Assembly: GCA_010015745.1 (NCBI GenBank)
Contig: ML978264.1
Location: 1-64,000, forward strand
Direction: 5' to 3'
DNA length: 64,000 bases
Source of the DNA: Setomelanomma holmii
Lineage: Eukaryota > Ascomycota > Dothideomycetes > Pleosporales > Phaeosphaeriaceae
Of this stretch, positions 21,636 to 33,839 are shown one piece after another. The notes under the pieces were generated by a model, which saw nothing but the letters and a program-made list of their open reading frames with translations, ran no database searches and was not told the origin of the DNA. Made by a program: the position numbers and the translations under genes. The stretch's first letter is position 1, and each line of letters begins with the position of its first letter.

Positions 21636-24051
21636 TTATACGATGTGGAACTTCTTGACACTCGATCCGATCATCCAGTCGATGCGATAGTACGTCACTA
21701 AGGCATCTGATATCCGTGCAATGCCTATACGTTCCCAAGTCGGTTCCCCACGCACTACCGTCGGCGCAACGTCGCGCTGCGCCGGTCTCAGCACTAGGCA
21801 CACCTTAGGATGTATCAGCAGCAAAGTGAGTGACCAGTTGTCTGGCACGTTAGAAGGGCCAATGGCGCCAAGGGAGTAATCAGCCTGGAAAGGGACCTCT
21901 ACAGGCTCCTGAGCATCATCGCGTGAGATCATGATCTCCAGCTTGTAGCGCACGGGGTCATGATGGCCGGCGCCACCAAGCCAGTGCGGGTCATAAGTGT
22001 ATCGTAGTGTGCCTTTTATTGAAGATGCTTCGATGGTGAGAATGGCCGAGGTAACGGTACCAAATGGATTTTGACCAGGTACCGTGACAGCCATTTCGAT
22101 CTTATCAACTTGAGTGCCTGCCACCGTGTACTGTGTGTTGAAAAATTGTCAGACTAGGTGCTGTCATTTAAAGGGCCGACAAATGTACATACCTCGGGTA
22201 TCTCGAAGCCAAAGTGCGCCCTCCGAAAGCTGAGTTCAGAGTGCGGGAAGCTGTATGTACTTCGAAAATTGACGATGTCAGACCAATAGCTAATAGGGCT
22301 TTCTACGGAAATCCACGACCATGTTGGGCCGCGGTAGTCTAAAGACCTTGCTCCCTGACTTTCTGTACTAAGATTGATGGTTTCGACGCGCCACAATAAG
22401 TCGTAGCATATTGAGTCCGACCACAGGCCAGCTAGGTAGTTGTTACACAAATGGTCTACTCGTTTGCAGAGCCCAGAAAGCGCCGGCAAGCGATCGGAAG
22501 GTCTTGTGAGTTGTAGCGCGGAATACTTCTCGACGACGCGATGAAAGTGGAAAACCAAGTCAGGACAGTCTTTAACCTCTCCTTCATTCACGGCGGTAAA
22601 ATCCTCGTAAACTGGGACGTTTGACTGGGCTGCAAAAGCGAGTATGGCATCGTCATCCGTTCTTGGGCCGACGTTCGTCTCCGAGGAGATTGAGGAATTG
22701 GTGCGACTTGGCGCGAAGATATCTTCGTATGCCGGAGGACCGTCGACGTTGCCCGCTGCGTGTTGCGAGGTATCCGGAACCAGAGTCATATTATCGGCTG
22801 ATTCTAGGCTGATGGCCCCGAGATCAATGGCAAGCTCTTGTTTTGCAGCGTCGTGCTCCAGCTTTTCATGTTGGCTGCTTTCGATGGCATGATGATATGC
22901 GCCACCTGGACTTTCTTCCTGCCCAAGACCCCCGCACTCGCAATTGCTGGCTTCTCGACATTCCCATACCAGCTCAGACTCACAAATGTGTAACACTCGT
23001 GGAGATAGTAGTCGCTCTTGGAAGGCCCATCCCCTCGTCAGTAGAGGAAAGTGGTCCTGGAGGTGGGTTCCACTTTGAGCGTCCATATGGTTCAGCGGCT
23101 TTCTGACCGCAATACGACAAGCTCCAATATCTTGTGGGAGAGTGATTTCTAACGTAGGGCGATGTATGTCGTTGGAAAAGCAGCCTTGATCGTCTCCTGC
23201 CGCAGACGTGGCTGACAGCGTTAGCACAGCGTTTTGATATATCTCCGACATCATCGATGACTGAACTTCCCAGTCTTCCGGATCATCCTGAACGATGCAC
23301 AAGCTGTCAATCCAGATGTACCGAAAGCCAAGTTTCAGCGCCAGTTGCATGACCTCTCGGAATGTTTTAGGAATGTCGGACCATGGGACGTCTTTCTTAT
23401 GCTGAGCCAGCAATATTTTCGTAGTGATACAATTCTGATGCATGCCCCAGCAGTGACTGAGAGCTACATATGGACTTCTTTGATTCATGGGCTCGAATAA
23501 GCGAGCTGTGATATGCGGTTGTCCAGTACTGTTTAGCAATATAACTCGCTTTGGTAGCAGCGGTCGCATTAAGTGTCGGCAAGATACATGCTCCTGTCTG
23601 CATCGCTCCAGAAGCGTGAGTGTCCAATCTGATGCTTGCGCAGACAGAGGATGACTGCTAATAGAGGTTCGAGGCAGGATGCCTTTCCATGCTGGCGAAT
23701 TGTCAGTAAATTAGGTATTCGAATGGGTCACCATTACGCACGATGCTCTTGGAGGCTGTAGTATTCGAGTTGCAACTTCGGACGATCGTCGATGAAGTAG
23801 ACCTCCAAGCGAAGCGTATCTTGAAAGTCACCACGCTTGCTGCGACATCTCGCATACACTCGCCTGATATCGCGATGAAAGGACCAGTCGGGCGTCTCTG
23901 ACTGACGAAGGCCTTCAAGAATGACGATGCAAGAGTCGCAGCCTCGGCCAAAGGCGGATTGGTTGAGTTGCTCAGGCGTGAAGTCAAAAGCTAGTCTCGG
24001 ATCTTCCTCGTTCTTCTTGACCTGGTCGTGGCAAAGCGCGCAGCGATTCAT
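21636..24051 (-). CDS. HET-domain protein (heterokaryon incompatibility type)
   Basis: Exons 23742-24051, 22193-23691 and 21636-22130 join to 767 codons plus stop; the introns of 50 and 62 bp have canonical ends. The first exon carries a Cys-rich start (MNRCALCHDQ ... GCDSC) common in fungal HET proteins. The HET domain begins near residue 177 with SPYVALSHCWG. It continues with DIPKTFREVMQLALKLGFRY, then the IWIDSLCIVQDD block and the TRGWAFQERLLSPR block. The rest is a variable region with an Asn/Ser-rich insert and a C-terminal ligand-like part of unknown type. HET proteins mediate non-self recognition and cell death between strains. All signature blocks are present and the frame is open, so it is probably functional. 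The partner locus is not visible here. Confidence 0.92.
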
Positions 24052-24687
24052 CGCACAATGTGGTTACGTCGGATCTGTTGCATTATGGTTAACTTGAGAA
24101 GTTCACTTCGGCCGTAAGTATTGAGTGACTTCACGGCAGGTCATGGTGTTGAGGTGGGCGTGTTGTGGCTTCTCAGCCGGCAAGGAGCGGGGCATTTCAG
24201 CCCCCAATGCTGTCGCGTATTGTCGTTCGTCTGAAACGGCCGCTGGGAACATCTCGCAGAGACGCGGGGGAATTTCGGAAATCTCACAAAGGTGCCATGC
24301 TCGTGTAGTAGAGGAGCACAACTCGAGCTCGTCGTTCGATAGAAGCATGGGCAAGATCGTTGCTGCCCGCAAGTGTCTTCGAATACAGCACTATACCAGA
24401 GTTGGACTAGTGGTGTCAATCCGCGAAAGGAGTTGCACGTCTTGCGGCCACGGCACAATCATAATATACATGGAATGATCCACTTGAGAGGTTTGTGTCA
24501 AATTTCGCTCTGGAAAAAGAGAGCTGCTAAGCCTCTATCGCTACAACCGCACCCTACACAGCATATTTATCTCAGCTACGCAAGAATCCATAATAGTGGG
24601 ATTGGCCGTCGACTCGGACCTTGTGCGCCTGGCTTATCTTGTGTGGATACGTCTCGAACCTGCATGACTCTTTACAAGCTGAATTCA
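24052..24687. other. HET gene promoter and MFS gene... upstream/downstream gap
   Basis: Lies upstream of the HET gene and downstream of the MFS gene, both on the minus strand. No additional gene is recognised. Confidence 0.5.
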
Positions 24688-26491
24688 CTAGGCCAGCTTC
24701 TTTCCGTCGAGGTTCGTCTCGATACTCCTCTCAACTTCTTCTTCGCTCGTACTAACCTGCTCAATCTGGTTGAGATCCTCCTGCTTCTGCCTCGCTGAGA
24801 CTTCTCTCGCATGCAATATGCGAATTGTGACTGCGGTCACGATGAGAGCCGCGCTCAGGAACGTAACCGTTATGAAGCCTTTTCGATAGTTCGGTGCGTC
24901 GATCTGCTGCCACACAAGCAGCGGCAGCCAGGCTTGCATGACGTACGCCATCTCGTTCATGGATGCGACCACTATAGCGCGCTCTTCGTTATCGTGTGTG
25001 CAAATCTCGTGGGCCCATGCGAAGCACAACCCGGATAATCCACCACCAAATCCTGAAAGGATATAGCAAACCCACTTCCATCTGACCGGGATGTCCCAGA
25101 TGGCGAGGCTCACCGAGCAAATTATGTTCATGCATCCTCCAAAGACGATCGGCGGCCATCTTGCGCCTTTCAAGATGCCATCGCTTGTCCAGGCGTATAG
25201 AAGTGTGGTGACAACCTGCACAGCACTGGTCGTTGTCGGGTACGTGTTGATCTGGCTGACGGTGTATTTCGGATGCTTGCTGAGCTTCAAATACTGTTGA
25301 AAGACAGGCTGGCCAATGGACGAGCCGTTGTTGAAGAAGATGTAGAGTAAGACGAGCGTGTATATGTGCCAGCTTGTGAAGATCTTTTGGATCTTGGCTC
25401 TGGTATATGGCTTGCGATTCTGACGGCCTTCGAGCTCCATACGTTTTTGGGCGAATGCAACTTCTTCCTTGGTCAGGTAGGAAGGCTTAGAGATCTCTGG
25501 AAGATCAGGCAGGGCGAAGAAACCCAGCACGGCGATCGGAAGCGAAATGATACCATCGACGATGAACAACCCTGCAGGGATAGAGGTGCGAAGTCAGTGT
25601 ATGTCTAACGTTTGGTTCGTACATGGACCATTTACATTGCCAACCCCGAAATCCATACTTGCCGTCCAAACGATACACTCCAGCCATAAGGTAGCCTGAG
25701 AACATGGTTGCTATGGCGCCGCTGGTGTGGAAGATACAGGATCGCTTGGCAAGCTCCTCTCGTCTGTACCAAGAGCCAATGATGTACTGCATGCCCGGGT
25801 AGAATGTGCTTTCTGCGAGGCCTGGCTGAAATTAGCTACCACTGTGACGCTCGTCGATAAGATCTAGTTTGGCTTACCGATGAGGAATCGCAACGCGTAT
25901 ATCGTTTCAACATTGTTCGCTCTCGAAAGACAAAATGTAAGCACAGCCCAAGTCGCCTGTAAATCTCAGTGAGTGATGCCTTGTTTGTGGTCTGCATCAT
26001 GTCGCATACCTCCATTGCCGGGATCCAGATGGAAGGTCGAATACGTGTCAAGATGATATTGCTTGGCAATTCACCGATCACGTACCCAACCGTCCAACAT
26101 GTCTGCATATAGTTGAGTTGATTGCCATAGAGTCCCAAGTCCTCTTTCCTGTGTCGGAGTCAGCACTTAATCAAAAGGTAAGTGTGATGCCCACGTACAT
26201 TCCAGACACGAAGGCATTATTGATGTTACTCTGGTCCAGATACTTGATGAAGTAGCCTTTGGATCGTAAGCGGATGAGATCAAGGGTCACTCTGGACCGC
26301 ATACCCAGAGACGCAAAAGTAAGGAGGGCAGCATCAAGCTTAAACATAAACCAACGCTCTTCCTTGGGCTTGTCCAAAGTGTCCCAAAGGTAATAGTACC
26401 ACTTTCGAGGTTTGTGCTTCAATTCTTCACTCGATTGAATGATGGTAGCTGCATTGTTGACGCTAGTCGAAACGTCTTGGGGTTGACCCAT
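24688..26491 (-). CDS. MFS transporter, Dal5/Liz1 anion:cation symporter type
   Basis: Six exons (26305-26491, 26199-26256, 26010-26148, 25878-25956, 25636-25821, 24688-25571) join to 510 codons plus stop; five introns of 48-64 bp are canonical. Sequence blocks are those of the allantoate/pantothenate permease branch: YLDQSNINNAFVSGM, then CWTVGYVIGELPSNIIL, RFLIGLAESTFYPGMQYI and RGWQWLFIVDGIISLP. About 12 transmembrane helices are visible in two halves with a charged central loop and an acidic tail. Members import small carboxylates such as allantoate, pantothenate, nicotinate or related acids; the substrate here is unknown. It lies 0.6 kb from an FMO gene and 2.8 kb from a TauD-type dioxygenase gene, so a joint catabolic role is plausible. 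Confidence 0.92.
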
Positions 26492-27085
26492 ATTGCTCGT
26501 CAGGTGAATTGATGGTGGTGTTGAGAGCACCACCGAACGAATATGGTACCAGCACAAGCCTCAGCTTTAAGGAACAAGCACCACAAGCTCTTCATTTGCC
26601 ATTGCCGAGAGCCTGACCTACCAGTTATGTTCGATAGCGTCCTTTCTGCAAGCCAACGACAGCGTTACGCGGTGTGCCGTAGCGTGTGGAGAATGGCGCA
26701 ATTGGCAATGCATAGCTTGTCATTGCGTGCTGGCAGAAGTGGCGTGGGGAACATGCTTTCAATAACTGGTCCTGGATTTGCGGGAATACTTCGGCCCGTA
26801 GGCTCAGCATCATGGTGTTGCAGATCGGCGTGCAGCTGTCGCGATCGAGCTTGCATATTGCGTGCGAACGTATGGAGATAAGAGGACGCCGTGGCCCGAG
26901 GCACATCCAGCGGACCGAGGATATGCAATGGATTTACGCGCTTTGGTTCGGGTTGGGACGTATTCAGAACGCGACCCGAGGAGTGAAACGGCGAGGTCAG
27001 GGTGGTGGAACACGTGAGCATCCCATCAAGGCAGGTGCAGTACAGCAACAAGAGGAAGTAGGCAAGCTGGGCATAGCCTTCAACA
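26492..27085. other. MFS promoter / FMO 3' flank
   Basis: About 0.6 kb between two minus-strand genes. No distinct site is recognised. Confidence 0.5.
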
Positions 27086-28698
27086 CTACCAACATGTAAC
27101 TTCGAGCCTTCTCTCCACAGTTGGAGCAGCGAAAAGGGCCTTGATCCTCTGCACTTGTTCCTCCCGAGCCACATGCCAGTTCTCTGTGTGGCCCTGTAGC
27201 CTGCTCCTGCCGGCCTTTGCCAAATCTCGATTGATCCAAGCTAGGAGCTCGTTGACATACTCTGCCTCACGATCTCTCAAGCTGTGGAAAGCCTTTCCGT
27301 AGCCCTTGGTCTTGACTCGTTCGTCATATTCTGATCTCATAGCTGTTCTGGTTGGCAAGTTCGCTTGCCCAGACAACACTTTCGCCACAACCATGGCTTG
27401 GAACTCAAAAAGCGTGAAGGTTGCCGTGAAAAATGGGACTCCGACAAAGACGAGGGAAGGGTCATTGATGTAGAAGATGTCTTTATGTAGATTGTGAAAT
27501 TGGCTGCCATCGGTCACAAGAAGGTCCTCGTTCGCTTGCTCGACAGGCGTCCCATCAGAGTGAAGATGGGACAAGAATGGCAATGTAAGATGGTACCCGG
27601 TACAAAGAATAACCTGGTGAATGTCGCACAATTTCTGTCCGGACTTCAGCGTTAAGGTGGCCGGGATTGCATCGGATGAGGACAGTGCCAGACTATTGTC
27701 TGATGTAGGCGGGTCATAAGATACCACCTCGTCGACTCGGTATCCGTTCTCTGGAAGCAAGTTGGCGGAAAGATCGAATTTACCATTCCGATGGCTCTGG
27801 TATATCTTATGCGCAGACGGTCCGAGTTCGCGGGCTATGTCCGTCGAAGAAACGCTTCCACCGATCAGGAGGAAGTTTTTGCCTTGAGCATCCTCAGGCT
27901 TTCTATAGCGTTTCGAATGCCACACTCTATCAGGCCACCTGCATTTCCATTCCACCAAACCTGAGGTATCAGGCACTTTCGGTGCGTGATAATGACCTGA
28001 AGCCACAACCACTGCGTCAAACCTCTGAACTGGTCAATGGTCAAATCATCTGAACCGAGTGAGTAGACATACTTGCGTATTGTGATGTGTCCTGGCTCCA
28101 GATGCTGTGGTCTCTAGAGTCGAAGTCTCCAAGAGCCAAGAGCTTTCGCTCTTTGACACGGTGCGAACTTCAGAATTGTATCGCGTGATTTTGTCAATGC
28201 CCGTTATTCTAGCTGTATTTTGGATGTAGTCCTTGAGCACATCGTGTGTGACAAAATCCTCAGTACCCTTGGGAAACTGGTTGAGCGTGGTCTCGAGCAA
28301 TCGCGTGCTAACGTTGTTCTTCAGTCCGACGTAACACGGGCTGCTACCAGTAAGCCTGTGATGAAATAGACCAAGTTTTGCACCTCAAACGTACCCCGGT
28401 GGCGCATGTATGAGCTGTTGAATAACATTGGATTTACTCTTACTGTCCGCAAATCCGGCTTGCAAAGCTGACGCGGACGGATATGCTGGCTCTAGAGGTT
28501 TGCGTTCATCGTAAAGCCTCGATGGTGTTAGCAGAAGTTGTCCAGAATAACAAAGGGGAGTTTATACCAAACACCTCCGGCGGCACTGGATCGCTCGAAG
28601 ACTTCAACCTCGATGCCTTCCTTCTTCAGATGCGCTGCAGTGACCACACCGCTGATACCGGCGCCGATCACAGCTACGCGTCTCGATGGCATAGCCAT
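27086..28698 (-). CDS. Flavin-containing monooxygenase
   Basis: Four exons (28568-28698, 28395-28517, 28073-28340, 27086-28024) join to 486 codons plus stop; introns are about 50 bp. The N-terminal FAD site reads VAVIGAGISG (GxGxxG), followed by VEVFERSSAAGGVW. The NADPH-side motif is LIGGSVSSTDIARELG. A GHYHAPKVPD segment lies between them, where the FMO identifying motif is expected. The length fits fungal FMO-like enzymes. These oxygenate soft nucleophiles such as amines or sulfides, or perform Baeyer-Villiger reactions; the substrate cannot be read from sequence. It is divergently transcribed from the TauD-type gene over 605 bp, with the MFS gene downstream. No lesion is seen. Confidence 0.92.
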
Positions 28699-29303
28699 AT
28701 CAAGGAAAGGTTGAGAGGAGTAAGTACCTCACTCTCGCGCTCTCACAATCGGTTGCTATAGAACAGGCACCGGGCTGGACCTAGGTGGCGGAATCAAACG
28801 TGTCTCGAGAAAAACGCCGTAGCCAACTGACCCAAAGAGGATACTCCTACTTCGAGGGTAATGTCTTCTGCGAGGTTTGTAAGCACCGGTGCGATGTCGC
28901 GTCGGGGGATGCACTTACGAGGAACGCCATGGTGGGATTGGATGGCATCATAGTCGCAATTTCAAGGCGTTGAGGCTCGCCAAGCACTTCGAGGGTCCTA
29001 GAACACATGTTTCTCAGTCTGGAGTGGGATGCGATAATACTGAACATAGGGCGAGGTTCGTCCGATCGATAACGCGGGAGACATTCACTGGGTATACGCA
29101 ATAATCCTTGGAGATGAGGTGATTTGACCCCGCAACACTAAGGTCGCGACCACCACGCGCCGCAACGGTTTGGTGGATCAGTGATCTGACAGTGCATTAG
29201 TAGGCGCGCGACAGCTGAATGTGTGTGTAGGAGCGCCACATGTATAAGATGATGCCACCGCAAGCTTGGTCTGGTACACAACTCGACCACTCCATCTGCT
29301 ACA
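28699..29303. other. Divergent promoter between FMO and TauD-type genes
   Basis: 605 bp that must hold both promoters. Short open frames have no recognisable features. Co-regulation of the pair is possible but unproven. Confidence 0.5.
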
Positions 29304-30663
29304 ATGGCTCCAATCGCGATCCCAATCCATGAACACATTCAAGACAGAGACACTGTCCAACCAAAGAAGGACTCTCTCGGTCTTCCAGAGCCAGCAAGAA
29401 AGAGGCTGGAAAAAGCTGGGATCGATCTTTCTAACGGTTATCCTTACAGACCAGCCAAACCACTGTACCTTGATGATGTGTACAAGATTAGAGATTACGA
29501 TCGCGAGTATGTCGATCCTGGTTCGCGCGCAGACCCAGAGAAGAGCGCTTTGCTGGGTGCAGCGAAGGAAGTGATACACCTCACTGCACACATCGGCACG
29601 GAGATCGTCGGGCTGCAGTTGAAAGACTTGACAGATCAGCAAAAAGATGAGCTTGGCCTGTTGATTGCCGAGCGGAGTGTTGTGTTTTTCCGCGATCAGG
29701 ATCTCTCACCTCAACAGCAGCTGAAGCTTGGTGAATGGTATGGCGAAATTGAAGTCCACGTATGATAAAACTTTCTCCTCGTCATCATCGTATGCTGATG
29801 CAAGCCCAGCCACAAGTCCCATCTGTGCCGGGGGTGAAAGGGACGACTGTAATTTGGCCAGCTCTTCAAGCAACGGAATTTCCGGCAAGCTTCAGGAAAA
29901 CTGGAGGAGCATCAAGGTGGCATACTGGTGAGCAGTTACATCGTGCGAGTTTCTTGTAAGGGCCAGACTGACCGTCGAAGATCTGGTACATGAAAGACAT
30001 CCAGCTGGGTAGCACTTTCCGGTCTTTCGAAGTGGCGACGCTGACATCCTCCAGTGTGACCCATTTACACAACGACACAATTCCGAAGATCGGCGGCGAT
30101 ACTCTCTGGGCAAGCGGCTACGCTGCGTATGAGAAGCTCTCCCCAGGTTTCCGGAAGATCATTGATGGAAAGGAGGCTGTGTACCGTAGCGCACATCCAT
30201 ATCTTGACCGCGAGAATCCCAACGCAGGACCGAAGTACGTTGAGCGCACGCATCCGCTTGTCCGTGTCCATCCTGCGACTGGTTGGAAAGCGCTTTGGGT
30301 CAACCGCGCAATGACTGATCGTATGTAAAGCCGAGTGTACGACGCTTGTAAGACAAATACTGACTTCATACCCCAAACCCAGGGATTGTCGGCCTAGACA
30401 AAGCAGAAAGCGACGTCATCCTGAACTACTTGTACGACGTGTACGAGAAGAATGTCGATATACAGGTGCGCTTTCGGTGGACTCCCGGTACCTCCGCGCT
30501 CTGGGACAATCGAATTACCATCCACAACGCGAGTTGGGACTACGAGGGTAATGAGCCTAGGCATGGAACGAGAGTGACTGCATTGGCGGAGAAGCCATTT
30601 TTCAAGGCGGACGCGCCCACGAGAAGGCAGGCGCTAGGCCTCGCTGGGCCTGATGATATTTGA
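29304..30663 (+). CDS. TauD/TfdA-type Fe(II)/2-oxoglutarate dioxygenase
   Basis: Exons 29304-29759, 29810-29927, 29997-30320 and 30383-30663 join to 392 codons plus stop. Fungal TauD-family enzymes release sulfite from taurine and other sulfonates, or hydroxylate related acids. The iron-binding HxD is the HTD at residues 190-192. The distal His is in NRITIHNASWDY, and the 2-oxoglutarate Arg is in EPRHGTRVT. Other family blocks are RSVVFFRDQDL, GGDTLWASGY and NPNAGPKYVERTHPLVRVHP. The stretch between HTD and THLHNDTIP is about ten residues longer than expected and of odd composition; it could be a splice-site misread or a local change. It is the neighbour of the FMO and MFS genes. Confidence 0.9.
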
Positions 30664-31277
30664 TGGAAGGGCTAAGAGTGATTCCAGGCGGACTTGCTCA
30701 GCACCTCAGGAAACGCGTCACGTTCAAAGGGCACCAGTTACTCAGCGGCGCACGTCCTTCCCTTCTCCTTCCTTCACCAAACTGTTGTGGCTCTCGGAAC
30801 CTTTGACACCCTCAACATGAAACAGGTCTTTAACTGCTGAACACTGTTCTACCATGTGCATCCTCTTCCTCATGTATCCGCCGTCCCGATCTCAAAAAAT
30901 TGCGATGCCTGTGTCTGCGCAAGTCTCAGATCGGATTCAATCCTCCAGATGTGCTAGGCGTGAGATGAGAAAGGTAAGATGATACGCCAGCATGCTCCGC
31001 GTCTAGCGTCGTCGGTGTTGCGCCGGTTGAGCATTTATCCCAAATACTTTGTCGACGAATTTGCATCAACACTGGATTTTGATGGAAGTGCGCGGCCCTT
31101 GACATAATTCGAGCGTGCTAAATCTGGCCCCGGTAGGCCCAGTGCTAAGATGGAGGTATATAATATGGTCGAGATACCTCAAAGGAAGTATCGTGTCACT
31201 AAACGCAACCGCCTTTCCACTCACTCGTTTCGCATTCTACTCACCTCAGGCACATTCCTATCCTTGATTCTCTAGGC
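30664..31277. other. Intergenic; promoter of the tannase-like locus
   Basis: No gene is seen. A TATATAAT string at 31157-31164, about 115 bp before the ATG at 31278, and a C/T-rich leader look like a surviving promoter. Confidence 0.5.
31157..31164 (+). promoter_or_regulatory. TATA-like box upstream of tannase pseudogene
   Basis: TATATAAT lies about 115 bp before the start codon, followed by a pyrimidine-rich leader, as in inducible secreted-enzyme genes. Confidence 0.4.
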
Positions 31278-33056
31278 ATGCGTCTATCGTCCCGCGCCGC
31301 GGCTGCCAGCTTGGCCACCGCCGCGAATGCAGCGTCTTTGGCAGATATCTGCACAACCGCGAATGTGCAGGGGGCTCTCCCTGCGAACGAAACTCTCCTT
31401 GGCATTAGCCTGCTGCCATCGACCGTGAGCGCAACGGCCGTCTATTATGCAAGTCTTGGAGGTGGCATGAACGCCGGTGCCTCCACCGGTAGCTCTACGA
31501 CCTACAATTACTGCAATGTTACATTGAGCTTCACTCATACTGGCAAGGGCAATGTCGTCCCTATCAAGCTCGCTTTCCCAGAACCGTCGACCTTCAAGAA
31601 TCGGTGGTACACCACTGGTGGCGGAGGAGTCTCGCTCACGAGCGACGCCACTGGTGGTCTCTCGTTATGATGCTGCATCAGGAGCTACTAGCGCAGGGTA
31701 CGATGCTTTCAACTACAGCTATGACGAAAAAAGTGCTACCGGCTCAATCAAATGGGATGCTACGTACGCTTTTGCCAACGTGGCCCTTGGCGAGCTCACC
31801 ACGACTGGAAAGCCCATCACGTAGGCATTTGACGGTCTGAACGATAGCAAGGTCTCCACATACTTTGAGAGATGCTCGGATGGTGGCTGAGAGGGCATGA
31901 GCCAAGTCCAACGATGGGGCACCGAATATGATAGTACTGTTGTGGGAGCCCCTGCGTTCCGTCTCGCGCAGCAACAAGTGCTTCACGTTTACCCTGCCAC
32001 CATCGAGTCTGCCATGGATTGTTACCCTGAGCCCTGCGCCCTTGACAAATTTGTCAACGCCACCATCGCTGCATGCGATCCACTTGATGGAAGGACCAAT
32101 GGTGTCATATCCCGTACCACTTTTTGCAAGCTCAAGTTCAACCTTAGCTCGCTCATTGGCGAGCCCTACTACTGCGCCGCCGAGACGAGCTCATCACTTG
32201 GATTCGGCTTCAGCAAACGACAGATGGGAGACGGTGCCCAAGGCAGCTAGACCAGCTCTAAGCCGGCTCAGAACGGAATGCTCACTGCCGAGGACATTGC
32301 TATAGCTCAAGCTGTCTACGACGGTCTGCACAGCTCTGATGGAAAGCGTGCTTACCTTTCCTGGCAGATCGGTTCAGATCTCGGAGATGCTGATACTACC
32401 TACAACAACAACACTTGTGCGTGGGAGCTCAACATTCCGTCCACTGGTGGCGTGTATGTGACCAGGTTTGTGCAACTACCGGATATCGACAAACTGTCTG
32501 ATCTCAACAATGTCACATACGACACACTCGTGGAACTGGATGAACATTGGGTACTTCCGTTACCTCGACAGCCTTCAGACCACCGTCCCCGACCTCACTC
32601 CATTCCAATCGTCTGGTGGCAAACTACTCCACTACCACGGCGAGTCCGATCCCGGTGTTCCCGCTGCCTCCTCGGTTCACTACTAGCAGTCTGTTCGTTC
32701 GATCATATATCCCAATGAGACAGAGGAAGCCGCTCTGGAGGCTCTGTCAGACTGGTACCGGTTCTACCTGATTCCCGGTGCTGCTCACTGTGGCGTCAAG
32801 ACGCTTCAGCCCCGGTCCTTACCCTCAAGACAACATGGCTACCATCATCGACTGGGTCGAGAATGGCATCAAGCCTTCCCGTCTGAATGCCACCATTTCA
32901 TCCGGAGACTACTCCGGTAAGGTTCAGCAGCTTTGCCAGTGGCCCAGCCGCCCTCTCTGGTTTGGCAACAGCTCTTCCTTCGACTGTGTCACCAACGAAG
33001 CTTCCATCGAGAACTGGACGTACACGTTCGATGCCTTCAAGGTGCCGATTTACTGA
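31278..33056 (+). pseudogene. Broken tannase / feruloyl esterase family gene
   Basis: The ancestral product was a secreted esterase of plant phenolic esters. A signal-like N-terminus (ATG 31278) is followed by family blocks: WYTTGGGGVSL, CSDGG (nucleophile motif), GAPAFR, LIPGAAHCGV with the catalytic His, and a C-terminal AFKVPIY at 33056. Four in-frame stops interrupt it: TAG at 31822, TGA at 31888 directly after CSDGG, TAG at 32248 and TAG at 32684. Three frame changes are also needed, near 31665, 32555 and 32815. The TGA replaces what is usually an Arg in the family (GGREG), consistent with CGA to TGA. No intron explains these breaks. The gene is dead but still alignable over its whole length. 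Confidence 0.85.
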
Positions 33057-33839
33057 GCTCTTTGGCGACATCGCGAGGCTTTATGTACGAGGTATTCGAG
33101 TTGTAGGCGTCTCAGGGGCCTACTGTGTATAGCAAATATTTGCCAGTGGTGCAAATAAACGTTGAACGCTTATCTGTTCTTGAGAAGATGCGCATGCTGT
33201 ACACAGAGGATCTGTTTGCCATTGTTGCATCTTCGCAATCTTACTCACAATTGCTTGTATCATAGAAATATTTTGAAATCCACAATCAATCATCGGTTTT
33301 GTGATGCATTTTGAGAAAGAAGTGTCTCTATCAACAGTGAAGTTGCGGCCGAAGTTGTCAACTCATCGACTTGCGCTTGCTATTTGGTGCTCTGTCTCGC
33401 TGGTCATAATCGTCAGTTCGGTGGGGCGCGAGGCTGCTGCGGGTGCCTTGCAGTTTTGCCCATGGTGTCGAAGCCACTTTCATCTCATCTGTTACCATAG
33501 ATCAGCCACTTCGGTCGCCAAGCTAGCCGCTACCGCCGTTTAAGATTGGCGAACAATTTCGTCAACATGCTCTTCATGTTTCTCGAGTTTTGGACCGGCG
33601 CAAGTATCGTGTATACCTTTTCCGTGGTCCCGGGCCTAGACCTATAAACAGCAGCCCGTCCCTGAGAACCCAGCTTTACGTTTCGGAACCACTGGTCTGG
33701 GAGAAATGTCTATGTCTAGCGACTGGGTCTCTTGTATTCTCTCGCACACATTCGTTCCCAAGTTCTTCACTTTCGTTGATTTTGAATTTTGGTGGCACAG
33801 GTGCCCACTTTATCGTGCCCTCTAGAGCAATCTTTCAAC
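33057..33839. other. Intergenic, nothing recognised
   Basis: Lies between two secreted-enzyme pseudogenes. Small open frames only. Confidence 0.5.

Noticed and set aside
22621..22892. Plus-strand open frames inside the HET gene
   Set aside because: Shadows of the minus-strand exon; no motif and no introns.
31278..33056. Explaining the tannase breaks by introns
   Set aside because: Coding similarity continues directly across each stop or shift, leaving no room for a minimum-size intron with GT/AG ends.
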